In this document: piece after piece, positions 1 through 6,959 of the stretch
How positions within the stretch are numbered: position 1 is the first letter of the stretch
How the letters are laid out: every line of letters starts with the position of its first letter
Assembly: GCF_902706225.1 (NCBI RefSeq)
Contig: NZ_CACSKB010000033.1
Span: forward strand, 1 to 47,204
Source of the DNA: Microbacterium sp. 18062
GTDB taxonomy: Bacteria > Actinomycetota > Actinomycetes > Actinomycetales > Microbacteriaceae
Direction: 5' to 3'
DNA: 47,204 nucleotides
Notes under the pieces: model-generated
Databases searched by the model: none
What the model was told of the DNA's origin: nothing
What the model saw: the letters and a program-made list of their open reading frames with translations, nothing else
Position numbers and translations under genes: made by a program

Positions 1-104
1 CCCCCTCTCCCCGCCCGCGCCCGTGTCTCACTTGAGCAGGTTCCGGGGACCGAACGGCTGCACAAACGAGACACCAAGGCTCAGATGCGCACCCGCTTTC
101 CTAG

Positions 105-146
105 ACGCGATATATCGTGTTATTCTGGCAACGCGATATATCGCGA
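105..146. promoter_or_regulatory. Twin dyad operator, probable PadR autoregulatory site
   Basis: Two nearly identical 16-bp palindromes, acgcgatatatcgtgt at 105-120 and acgcgatatatcgcga at 131-146, are spaced 26 bp apart. They lie directly upstream of the DUF4097/PadR gene pair, and the second ends 18 bp before the first start codon. A TATTCT hexamer (121-126) lies between them and could be the -10 element. AT-rich dyads of this kind are usual targets of PadR repressors, so self-repression by the PadR protein encoded at 1045-1659 is the simplest reading. The assignment is an inference. Confidence 0.6.
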
Positions 147-163
147 ATGACGAGGAGAATGAC

Positions 164-1045
164 ATGACGACCCCCGAGAAGTGGCTCATCCACCCCGGCG
201 AGACGCGGGTGATCGATCTGGAAGACGTCCGTGCCCTGAAGGTCGGGCTGGTCGGCGGCCAGATCGACATCGTCGCGCACGACGAACCCGGCGCACGCAT
301 CGAGGTGCACGCCGTCACGACCAAGGACCTGCGCATCTCGGCCGAGGACGGCAAGGTCGAGATCGACCACCCGCAGCTGCGCTGGGACAACTTCCTCGAG
401 GTGTTCCGCAACTTCGGCTCGGGCGGGCCCAAGGCGGAGATCAGCGTGGCGGTCCCCCGCTCGGTGGCCCTCACCCTCGGCGTCGTCAGCGCCAGCGCGC
501 TCGTCTCCGACCTCGACAGCGACGCGCGCGTCAACACGGTCTCGGGCGACGTGATCGTCGATGGGCTCCGCGCCGACCTCGTCGTGAACGCCGTCTCGGG
601 CGACGTGCAGGCGCGCGGACTCGACGGAGCCCTGAACGCGAACAGCGTCTCGGGCGACGTCGCCGCGACCGGGCGCCTCACCAAGGCGACGATCGACACG
701 GTCTCGGGCGCCATGCTCATCGACGCCCTGGGAGCCGTGCACCAGATCGCCCTCAACACCGTCAGCGGCGACACGACCATCCGCCTCGACGAGGGTCTCG
801 CCGCCAACTACGTGGTGCGCAGCGTCGGCGGCACCGTGCAGATCGACGGCGTCACGCAGACCCGCAAGGGCTCGGGACCGGCCACCAACTACACGGGATC
901 CTCGGGTGAGCTGAGCGGCTCGTTCGTCGACGTGCGGGCGAACTCCGTCTCGGGCGACGTCACCGTCGTGCGGCGACCGGGCGGGACCGCATCCTTCCTC
1001 GACGAGTCCGCATCCGCCGCCGACGAGGATGCGGAGGGTCTGTGA
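164..1045 (+). CDS. DUF4097 family beta-strand repeat protein
   Basis: The product has 293 residues. Its sequence is dominated by a repeated VSGD motif (NTVSGDVIVDG, NAVSGDVQARG, NSVSGDVAATG, NTVSGDTTIRL, NSVSGDVTVV), typical of the right-handed beta-repeat DUF4097 (adhesin-like) family. It has no signal peptide or membrane helix, so it is probably cytoplasmic or peripheral. The start at 164 is preceded by a GAGGAG-like ribosome site at 152-157; an upstream in-frame ATG at 23 would run through the operator and was not used. The stop codon touches the PadR start (TGATG), so the two are co-transcribed. In Firmicutes and Actinobacteria DUF4097 genes are often paired with PadR or anti-sigma-like genes in envelope-stress modules. 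The biochemical role is unknown. Confidence 0.85.
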   Translation: MTTPEKWLIHPGETRVIDLEDVRALKVGLVGGQIDIVAHDEPGARIEVHAVTTKDLRISAEDGKVEIDHPQLRWDNFLEVFRNFGSGGPKAEISVAVPRSVALTLGVVSASALVSDLDSDARVNTVSGDVIVDGLRADLVVNAVSGDVQARGLDGALNANSVSGDVAATGRLTKATIDTVSGAMLIDALGAVHQIALNTVSGDTTIRLDEGLAANYVVRSVGGTVQIDGVTQTRKGSGPATNYTGSSGELSGSFVDVRANSVSGDVTVVRRPGGTASFLDESASAADEDAEGL

Positions 1046-1659
1046 TGGCCCCCGTCTTCTCGCACGGCGACCTGCGCCTCTACCTGCTGAGCCTGCTCGA
1101 CGAGGGCCCCCGCCACGGCTACGACATCATGCAGGCGCTCTCGGATCGCACCGGCGGAACCTACACGCCGAGCGCCGGAACCATCTACCCCCGCCTGTCG
1201 AAGCTCGAGGAGGAGGGGCTCGTCACCAAGAGCGTGGACGGACGCAAGACCGTCTACGAGATCACCGAGGCGGGGCGCGCCGAGGTCGCCGCGCGAGCGG
1301 GCGAGCTCGAGGGCATCCAGGCAGACCTGGCCGACTCCATCCGCCTGATCGCGGACGAGGTGCGCGGCAGCGTACGCGAGGCGATGAAGAGCCTGCGGGC
1401 AGACCTCGCCGCGGCCGCGCGCGCCGAGCGGGACTCCCCGCGTCCGCCCGCGGAGGATGCGGACGATCCGCGTGTGAGATCCCGCGAACAGCTGCGGCGC
1501 GCCGATGTGCTGGTCGGGGACTTCCGCTCCCGAGTGCGAGCGGACCTCCGTACGCACGTGGCGCGCGGAGGCGATCTCTCCGAGTCGCTCGTCGACGCGC
1601 TCGCCGAGTCCCTGGATGCGGCCGGCCGCGAGGTCGCGCGACGCCTACGCGGAGACTGA
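1045..1659 (+). CDS. PadR family transcriptional regulator
   Basis: The product has 204 residues. The N-terminal 75 residues form the PadR winged helix (LRLYLLSLLDEGPRHGYDIMQAL, then SAGTIYPRLSKLEEEGLV and the wing KTVYEITEAGR). The C-terminal half is helical and charged and would form the dimerisation region. ATG at 1045 is preferred to the overlapping GTG at 1042 because GGAGGG at 1033-1038 is then 6 nt away. The gene is translationally coupled to the DUF4097 gene. Self-regulation through the twin dyad at 105-146 is likely. It ends 2 bp before the stop of the convergent universal stress gene, so there is no room for a terminator. Confidence 0.9.
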   Translation: MAPVFSHGDLRLYLLSLLDEGPRHGYDIMQALSDRTGGTYTPSAGTIYPRLSKLEEEGLVTKSVDGRKTVYEITEAGRAEVAARAGELEGIQADLADSIRLIADEVRGSVREAMKSLRADLAAAARAERDSPRPPAEDADDPRVRSREQLRRADVLVGDFRSRVRADLRTHVARGGDLSESLVDALAESLDAAGREVARRLRGD

Positions 1660-1661
1660 GG

Positions 1662-2165
1662 TCACTCCACCCAGGGGTCGTCGCTGTCGGCGATCGGCTC
1701 CTGGAGGGGGACCACCAGCACCGGGCGGTGCTGCCGATGCGCGAGGCGGGCGGCCACCGACCCGGTGAAGAACTCGCGAAGGGTCTCACCGATGCCGCGC
1801 CGCCGCGTGCCGACCACGATGACCGTCGCGTCGACGTCGTCGGCGAGCCGCTTCAACGCCATCGCCGGATCCCCCACCAGCGAGCGGATGCTCCACGCGA
1901 CGCCGCTGGCCTCGAGGTGCTCCTCGGCGACGGCACGGATGCGGTCGAGCTCCCGGCTCGCCGCGGCCAGATCGAGGTCGATCGGCGCGGAATGCGGCGT
2001 CCCGTCGGGGTCCTCGTAGGTCACGAACCGGGTGACGTCGACGTGGGCGACGATCAGCTCCCGGTCGAAGAGGGCGGCATAGCGCACCGCTTCGCTCCAG
2101 ACGCGGTCGGGAAGATCCGGGATGGCCCCCAGAACGACCCCGCCGCGTGCGACGTTCTCACTCAT
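1662..2165 (-). CDS. Universal stress protein (UspA family)
   Basis: The product has 167 residues with a single Usp domain. The C-terminal nucleotide-binding loop is visible as VVGTRRRGIGETLREFFTGS, which fits the ATP-binding signature G-x2-G-x9-G(S/T), followed by VAARLAHRQHRPVLVVP. The N-terminus has the usual GAIPDLPDRVWSEAVRYAALFDRELIVAHV strand-helix-strand. Such proteins bind ATP and act as cytoplasmic stress-response factors in actinobacteria. The gene is convergent with padR and divergent from the DUF3073 gene. The start is the only ATG that keeps the complete first strand. Confidence 0.92.
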   Translation of the reverse strand: MSENVARGGVVLGAIPDLPDRVWSEAVRYAALFDRELIVAHVDVTRFVTYEDPDGTPHSAPIDLDLAAASRELDRIRAVAEEHLEASGVAWSIRSLVGDPAMALKRLADDVDATVIVVGTRRRGIGETLREFFTGSVAARLAHRQHRPVLVVPLQEPIADSDDPWVE

Positions 2166-2305
2166 ACGTCCTCCCGCGGCGCGCCCCCGCGGCGATCACG
2201 GGAAGCCACCGTGTTATTCTGAATGCTACTCTTACCGGCTTGAGCCGGACACGTGAATGCGTCGAGCACCAGACGAAGCCGACGTCAGAACAGAGGGGGT
2301 CTCGC

Positions 2306-2488
2306 ATGGGGCGTGGCCGTCAGAAGGCGAAGCACACCAAGATCGCCCGGGAACTCAAGTCGTACAGCCCGACCGTGAACTATTCGGCGCTGGAGCGCGA
2401 ACTGGGGCACCCGGAGACGGACGAGAATCAGTACGTCGACAAGTGGGCCGACGAGTACGAAGACGAGTACGAGGACGAGACGGCCTGA
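2306..2488 (+). CDS. DUF3073 family small protein
   Basis: The product has 60 residues and starts MGRGRQKAKHTKIARELKS, the hallmark of the actinobacterial DUF3073 family. It ends in a very acidic tail (KWADEYEDEYEDETA). The basic N-terminus and acidic C-terminus suggest a nucleic-acid or ribosome-associated role, but the family has no established function. The start at 2306 has a purine-rich ribosome site (AGAGGGGG, 2293-2300). A TATTCT hexamer at 2215-2220 could be the -10. The gene is conserved next to purine genes in related genomes, as far as I recall. Confidence 0.9.
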   Translation: MGRGRQKAKHTKIARELKSYSPTVNYSALERELGHPETDENQYVDKWADEYEDEYEDETA

Positions 2489-2537
2489 CAGCGTCGGTCT
2501 CGTCGGGTCGCGTTCGCCCCTCCGATTCGCGGGTGAT

Positions 2538-2550
2538 GCCACTCGGTGGC
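2538..2550 (+). terminator. Short hairpin after the DUF3073 gene
   Basis: gccac-tcg-gtggc forms a 5-bp stem with a 3-nt loop about 50 nt downstream of the DUF3073 stop. There is no U-tract, so it is a weak candidate terminator. Confidence 0.3.
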
Positions 2551-2613
2551 GACCCCTCGTCCCCTGACCCGAAAATCTCCCCGCCCCGGTTCTGTTGAAC
2601 AGGCGCATTGCCT

Positions 2614-2733
2614 GGACTTTCCCCACCCCACAGAGCGCCCCGCAGGGGCGCTGAGCAGCTGACCCGAAAGTCTCCCCGGAGGGGGAGACTTCGCCTCCTT
2701 CGTCGGTCGTCAGCGACCCAGGCCGCTGAACCG
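2614..2733. repeat. Mosaic intergenic repeat, copy 1
   Basis: Two modules adjoin here. The first, 2614-2672 (starting ggactttcc), matches 34723-34780 with few changes. The second, 2660-2733 (starting tgacccgaaagtctccccgg), matches 16051-16124, including the trailing cgtcagcgacc and ggccgctg segments. The 409-bp gap 2489-2897 holds only such repeat material and a palindrome; no gene is supported. Confidence 0.75.
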
Positions 2734-2769
2734 TTCGCCGTGGCGACACTCGACGAGCGAGCGCATATA

Positions 2770-2854
2770 CGCTCAGTCGTCGGATCGCCGGGGCTGGTGT
2801 CGACGCGCGAGCCGTCTGAGGCGCGCGGCACCGCATCCGTCCGACGACTGAGCG
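2770..2854. repeat. Long-arm palindrome downstream of purF
   Basis: Perfect 15-bp arms cgctcagtcgtcgga (2770-2784) and tccgacgactgagcg (2840-2854) enclose 55 nt. The element begins 44 bp beyond the purF stop (minus strand) and could serve as its terminator. Twelve bases of the arms recur in the palindrome at 5609-5687, on the other side of purF-purM. Confidence 0.8.
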
Positions 2855-2897
2855 TCGCCCCACGGCTGCAGGCGACGGACGGCGGCACGCGGGCGGC

Positions 2898-4358
2898 TCA
2901 GGAGGTCTGCGATCCCTCGACCCAGGCCAGGTACTCCTCGGAGACCGTTCCCGTGATGTACCGCCCGTCGAAGCAGCTCATGTCGAGGTCGGTGATGTCG
3001 GAGCCCTCGAGGATCGCGGCCTTGAGGTCCTCGACCTCCTGGTAGACCATGTAGTCCGCGCCGAGCTCCTCGGCGATCTCGGGGATCGTCCGGCCGTGGG
3101 CGACGAGCTCGTGGCGGGAGGGCATGTTGATGCCGTAGACGTGCGGGTACCGCACGGGGGGCGCCGCCGAGGCGAACGTCACCGACTTGGCGCCCGCATC
3201 CCGCGCCATCTGGATGATCTCCTTGCTCGTCGTGCCGCGCACGATCGAGTCGTCGATGAGCAGCACGTTCTTGCCCTTGAACTCGCTCGACATCGCGTTG
3301 AGCTTCTGGCGGACGCTCTTCTTGCGCACCGCCTGCCCCGGCATGATGAACGTACGGCCGACATAGCGGTTCTTGTAGAAGCCCTCGCGGTACTCGATGC
3401 CGAGCTTGCGGGCGACCTGCATCGCGGCGGGGCGGGCGGAGTCCGGGATCGGCATGACCACGTCGATCGCCTCGCGCGGGGTGTGCTTGGCGATCGTGTC
3501 GGCGAGGCGGTCCCCCATCCGCAGTCGCGCCTCGTAGACCGAGATGCCGTTCATGCTCGAGTCGGGGCGGGCGAGGTACACGTACTCGAACGAGCAGGGG
3601 ACCAGGCGCGGCTCTCGAGCGCACTGCCGGGTGTGCAGATGTCCGTCGAGGTCGATGAAGACCGCCTCTCCCGGCATCACCTCCCGCACGATGTCGAAGC
3701 CGCCGTTCTCGAGGACGAGCGACTCGGACGCGACGATCCACTCGTACGCGCCGTCCTCGGTCTTGCGGGTGCCGAGGATCAGCGGACGGATGCCGAACGG
3801 GTCGCGGAACGCGAGAAGCCCGTAGCCGGCGATGAGGGCGATGGCCGCGTACGAGCCCTCGACGCGCTCGTGCACACGGGTGACCGCCTGGAAGACCTGG
3901 CCGGCGTCGAGCTCGGGGCCGGAGATCACGGTCTGCAGCTCGTTCGCGAGCACGTTGACGAGCAGTTCCGTGTCGGAGCTGGTGTTCAGGTGGCGGCGGT
4001 CGGTGTGGAAGAGCTCGCTGGTCAGCTCACGCGTGTTCGTGAGGTTGCCGTTGTGCACCAGCACGATGCCGTAGGGGGCGTTGACGTAGAACGGCTGGGC
4101 CTCCTCCTCGTTGGACGCGGTGCCCTTCGTCGCGTACCGCACGTGACCGAGGCCGATCTCGCCGAGGAGCGAGCGCATGTCTCGGGTGCGGAAGGCCTCG
4201 CGCACCTGGCCCTTGGCCTTGGCCTGGTGGAAGACGCCGCTGCGCTCGGCTGTCGCGATGCCCGTCGAGTCCTGGCCGCGGTGCTGCAGCAGCAGCAGGG
4301 AGTCGTAGATGTCTTGGTTGACCAGGCCCTGCCCGACCATTCCGACGATGCCGCACAT
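2898..4358 (-). CDS. purF: Amidophosphoribosyltransferase (PurF)
   Basis: This enzyme catalyses the first committed step of purine synthesis: PRPP plus glutamine gives 5-phosphoribosylamine. The 486 residues match the usual length. The N-terminal nucleophile is Cys2 (MCGIVGMVG), followed by the class II glutamine amidotransferase domain (LLLQHRGQDSTGIAT, GHVRYATKG, LVHNGNLTN). The C-terminal phosphoribosyltransferase domain has the PRPP loop VLLIDDSIVRGTTSKEI. No propeptide is present before Cys2. The gene lies 6 bp downstream of purM and shares its promoter. The order purM-purF on one transcript, with the other pur genes scattered nearby, is typical of Microbacteriaceae. Confidence 0.98.
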   Translation of the reverse strand: MCGIVGMVGQGLVNQDIYDSLLLLQHRGQDSTGIATAERSGVFHQAKAKGQVREAFRTRDMRSLLGEIGLGHVRYATKGTASNEEEAQPFYVNAPYGIVLVHNGNLTNTRELTSELFHTDRRHLNTSSDTELLVNVLANELQTVISGPELDAGQVFQAVTRVHERVEGSYAAIALIAGYGLLAFRDPFGIRPLILGTRKTEDGAYEWIVASESLVLENGGFDIVREVMPGEAVFIDLDGHLHTRQCAREPRLVPCSFEYVYLARPDSSMNGISVYEARLRMGDRLADTIAKHTPREAIDVVMPIPDSARPAAMQVARKLGIEYREGFYKNRYVGRTFIMPGQAVRKKSVRQKLNAMSSEFKGKNVLLIDDSIVRGTTSKEIIQMARDAGAKSVTFASAAPPVRYPHVYGINMPSRHELVAHGRTIPEIAEELGADYMVYQEVEDLKAAILEGSDITDLDMSCFDGRYITGTVSEEYLAWVEGSQTS

Positions 4359-4364
4359 GTGGTG

Positions 4365-5528
4365 TTACTTCGCTCCGTCTTGTGTGGCGTACGTGCTCAC
4401 GAGACGGACGGCCCCGCCGTCGACGCCCTTCGCACCCTGGGCCCACGCGTCCCGAGGCGTCGACGCGTCGAGACGTGGGGAGTCGGCATGTGAGTCCGGG
4501 TGGGTTCCGTCGCCGACCACGCCGACCTGCCAGGCGGTGATCCCGTGCTCGCGGAGCACGGCGGCCGCCGCATCCGCCCGATCCGCCGCGACCACGGCGA
4601 GGAATCCGACGCCCAGGTTCCAGGTGCCCTCGGTCGCCTCGAGGTCGAGCCCGCCGAGGTCGGCCAGCACCCGGAAGACGGGAGCGGGCGACCACGTGGA
4701 CCGGTCGACCTCGACCCAGGTCTGCGGAGGGAGCACGCGTGCGAGGTTCGCTGCGATCCCACCGCCGGTCACATGGCTCAGCGCGTGCACGTCGCCACCG
4801 AGCGTGTCAATGAGCGCCAGGACGGGTGTCGTGTAGAGCCGGGTCGGCTCGAGGAGCGCCTCGCCCCATGTCGTGCCGAAGTCGGCGGCGTGGTCGCCGT
4901 ACTGGATGCCGGCGCCGGCCACGATGTGCCGCACGAGCGAGTAGCCGTTGGAGTGCAGTCCGCTGGACCCGATCGCGATGACCGCGTCGCCCGCCTGCAC
5001 GCGGTCGGCTCCCAGCACACGGTCGGCCTCCACGACACCCGTCGCCGCCCCCGCGACGTCGTAGTCGTTCGGCCCCAGCAGGCCCGGGTGCTCGGCCGTC
5101 TCACCGCCCACGAGGGCGGTCCCGGTCGCAGCGCACCCCTCGGCGATTCCTCTGACGATCGCGGCGATGCGCTCCGGGAAGACCTTGCCGCACGCGATGT
5201 AGTCGGTCATGAACAGCGGCTTCGCGCCGACCACGACGATGTCGTCGACGACCATGCCGACGAGGTCCTGGCCGATCGTGTCGTGCTTGTCGACGGCCTG
5301 TGCGATGGCGATCTTGGTGCCCACACCGTCCGTGCTGCTGGCGAGCAGCGGGCGGGTGTAGCCGAGGAGCGCCGAGGCGTCGAAGAGCCCGGCGAAACCG
5401 CCGACGCCGCCCACGACCTCGGGGCCATGGGTGCGACGGACGGCCGTCTTCATGAGTTCGACGGCCAGATCGCCCGCAGCGGTGTCGACACCTGCAGCGG
5501 CGTAGGGATCGTGGGAGGGTGAGGCCAC
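4365..5528 (-). CDS. purM: Phosphoribosylformylglycinamidine cyclo-ligase (AIR synthetase, PurM)
   Basis: PurM converts FGAM to AIR with ATP, the fifth step of purine synthesis. The 387 residues are full length for the family. Diagnostic stretches are LLASSTDGVGTKIAIAQ (ATP/substrate loop), DLVGMVVDDIVVVGAKPLFMTDYIACGK, ALVGGETAEHPG and HVTGGGIAANLARVLP. The GTG start at 5528 is supported by a TAGTCT -10 hexamer at 5535-5540 only 6 nt upstream, implying a leaderless mRNA. purF follows 6 bp after its stop. Confidence 0.98.
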   Translation of the reverse strand: MASPSHDPYAAAGVDTAAGDLAVELMKTAVRRTHGPEVVGGVGGFAGLFDASALLGYTRPLLASSTDGVGTKIAIAQAVDKHDTIGQDLVGMVVDDIVVVGAKPLFMTDYIACGKVFPERIAAIVRGIAEGCAATGTALVGGETAEHPGLLGPNDYDVAGAATGVVEADRVLGADRVQAGDAVIAIGSSGLHSNGYSLVRHIVAGAGIQYGDHAADFGTTWGEALLEPTRLYTTPVLALIDTLGGDVHALSHVTGGGIAANLARVLPPQTWVEVDRSTWSPAPVFRVLADLGGLDLEATEGTWNLGVGFLAVVAADRADAAAAVLREHGITAWQVGVVGDGTHPDSHADSPRLDASTPRDAWAQGAKGVDGGAVRLVSTYATQDGAK

Positions 5529-5534
5529 GCGACA

Positions 5535-5540
5535 AGACTA
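5535..5540 (-). promoter_or_regulatory. Leaderless -10 element of purM
   Basis: TAGTCT on the minus strand ends 6 nt before the GTG start of purM, so transcription should begin at the start codon. No clear purine-responsive operator or riboswitch is visible upstream. Confidence 0.55.
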
Positions 5541-5608
5541 CCCGTGCCGGGCAGGCCCGACGGCCGCGCCGGCGGGTGCGCGGGCGGGGTCGGGTCGGCG
5601 GCGCGGGC

Positions 5609-5687
5609 TCAGTCGTCGGACCGGAAGGGCCGAGTCCGCATCGACCGTCCCACGAGTATGCTCCTGCCCCACGGCTCCGACGACTGA
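5609..5687. repeat. Long-arm palindrome upstream of purM
   Basis: Arms tcagtcgtcgga (5609-5620) and tccgacgactga (5676-5687) are perfect over 12 bp and share that 12-mer with the element at 2770-2854. Both also have a gccccacggct segment at or near the right arm. The inner sequence differs between the two. Confidence 0.75.
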
Positions 5688-5735
5688 TGACGCGCTCGGG
5701 CGCGCGGCCCGTCTGCCACGCCCCAGGCCCCGTCC

Positions 5736-5741
5736 TACAAT
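5736..5741 (+). promoter_or_regulatory. Leaderless -10 element of the 5749 gene
   Basis: TACAAT is followed after 7 nt by the ATG at 5749. The alternative upstream ATG at 5740 overlaps this hexamer and is therefore not used. Confidence 0.6.
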
Positions 5742-5748
5742 GGGCGCC

Positions 5749-6360
5749 ATGCCGGGCAGCGGAGGGCCGCAGTGGATGGTGCGCGAGGACGCGAGCGAAG
5801 CCGTGCTCATCGCGCTCTATCTGCGGCAGGTACTCGGGGTCCGGGCGCCGGATGAGCTTCCTCCGCTGCGCGGGCTCGCCACCGTCGAGGCGGAGCGCGA
5901 CTCCGACGCGCACGCGACGCTCGAGCGTCAGTGGCGCGCGTACTGGGCGATGACGGTCGAGCCGCAGGCGCATCCGTCGCCCATCCCCCTCGATCTCGTC
6001 GACGGGTTCGAGACCCTCGTGGCGCTGCCGGTCGAGGGCGCGGATGCCCTGCGTGAGGCGATCGAGCCGCATGCCGCCGAGGCGATCGCATTCGCACACG
6101 CCGCGCACGCGGCCTATACGAGCCGGGATGCGGGACGCACCGGCAGCGCATATCGCGCCTACGCGAGCGCCATCGCGGTGCACGAGCGGCAGGTCGGGCG
6201 GCGGGCCCACTCGTTCGAGCTGAACGTGCAGATCCTGCCCCTGGCCCAGCGCGGGCTCTGGTGGATCGGCTCGCTCACGATCGCGGTGACCGACGGGCTG
6301 CGCGGTGACGTGGTCGCCTTCGATGCGGCGATCCACCCGATCATCGCAGAGCTCGCCTGA
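5749..6360 (+). CDS. Conserved hypothetical protein
   Basis: The product has 203 residues, is soluble and has no signal peptide. It is rich in Ala and acidic residues, with readable stretches WRAYWAMTVEPQAHPSPIPLD and LNVQILPLAQRGLWWIGS. I do not recognise a catalytic motif. The start at 5749 is fixed by the TACAAT hexamer 7 nt upstream (leaderless). It is a single-gene unit between purM (divergent) and a small membrane protein gene (convergent). Conservation next to purFM in related genomes is likely but not shown here. Confidence 0.75.
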   Translation: MPGSGGPQWMVREDASEAVLIALYLRQVLGVRAPDELPPLRGLATVEAERDSDAHATLERQWRAYWAMTVEPQAHPSPIPLDLVDGFETLVALPVEGADALREAIEPHAAEAIAFAHAAHAAYTSRDAGRTGSAYRAYASAIAVHERQVGRRAHSFELNVQILPLAQRGLWWIGSLTIAVTDGLRGDVVAFDAAIHPIIAELA

Positions 6361-6405
6361 GCCCTCCCGCATCGGGGGCGGATGCGGGCTCGTTCCGGCC
6401 GCGCC

Positions 6406-6444
6406 CCTTCGTCCCGGAACTGCGCTCCTCGCTCGGGGACCGAG
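6406..6444. repeat. CTTCGTC-type intergenic repeat, copy a (plus orientation)
   Basis: ccttcgtcccggaac followed by tgcgctcctcgctcgggga matches the copies at 22594-22631 (same orientation) and at 28558-28593 and 34806-34841 (reverse orientation). It fills the gap between two convergent genes. Confidence 0.65.
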
Positions 6445-6461
6445 ACGGGAGGGAACTCGGG

Positions 6462-6812
6462 TCAGTCCTCTTCGACGCGGGTGCGGGTGTGGTCGACCGA
6501 CACGTCGCGCGCGCGCCTGCTCAGCACCCGGTCGAACACCAGCGCGATCGCCCCGCCGACGGCAACACCGACGGCGACCCCGATCAGGGCCAGGAAGCCG
6601 AAGACCTGCGTCTGCGAGTACTCGATGCCCGCGGCGCTCGCCTCATCCGTTCCGTGGAACGCGAAGGTCAGGATCATCGCGACGAAGACGCCCAGCGCAC
6701 CGCCCAGCACCAGGAACACGCTGTACTTGGGCACTCGGCGGACGCGCACGGTCTCGATCGTCTCGTCGACGACCACGCGGGGGATCTCGGGGTTCTGCGG
6801 CTCCTGAGCCAT
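6462..6812 (-). CDS. Two-helix membrane protein of unknown function
   Basis: The product has 116 residues. After a cytoplasmic-looking N-terminus (MAQEPQNPEIPRVVVDETIETVRVRRVPKY) there are two hydrophobic segments, roughly residues 31-51 (VFLVLGGALGVFVAMILTFAF) and 70-94 (VFGFLALIGVAVGVAVGGAIALVF), then a charged tail. No functional motif was recognised. A GACAAT hexamer (6819-6824) lies 6 nt before the ATG, so the mRNA is probably leaderless. It is a single gene downstream of the iron-regulated surface protein, separated from it by a hairpin. Confidence 0.8.
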   Translation of the reverse strand: MAQEPQNPEIPRVVVDETIETVRVRRVPKYSVFLVLGGALGVFVAMILTFAFHGTDEASAAGIEYSQTQVFGFLALIGVAVGVAVGGAIALVFDRVLSRRARDVSVDHTRTRVEED

Positions 6813-6818
6813 TCGTCC

Positions 6819-6824
6819 ATTGTC
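6819..6824 (-). promoter_or_regulatory. Leaderless -10 element of the small membrane protein gene
   Basis: GACAAT on the minus strand ends 6 nt before the ATG at 6812. Confidence 0.45.
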
Positions 6825-6876
6825 TCACCCGCCGCGTGGGCGAATGCCGTCGACGCCCAGCCCGCGCCGACACGGC

Positions 6877-6915
6877 GAAGCGCCGGTCCCCGAGATCATC
6901 GGGAACCGGCGCTTC
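6877..6915 (-). terminator. Hairpin terminator of the HtaA surface protein gene
   Basis: Arms gaagcgccggt (6877-6887) and accggcgcttc (6905-6915) pair perfectly and continue inward with one mismatch through tcccga/tcggga. The hairpin begins 45 nt after the stop of the minus-strand gene. It lacks a U-tract, as is common in high-GC actinobacteria. Confidence 0.7.
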
Positions 6916-6959
6916 TGGTCACGACGCCCCACGGAAGCCGTCGCGGGGCGCCGAGTCTC

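Noticed and set aside
28..807. Open frames antisense to the DUF4097 gene and the left edge
   Set aside because: The plus-strand VSGD repeat protein explains the coding signal; bases 1-104 show only non-coding DNA.
2489..2897. Small genes in the gap before purF
   Set aside because: The frames here consist of repeat and palindrome sequence and differ between copies at 16051 and 34723.
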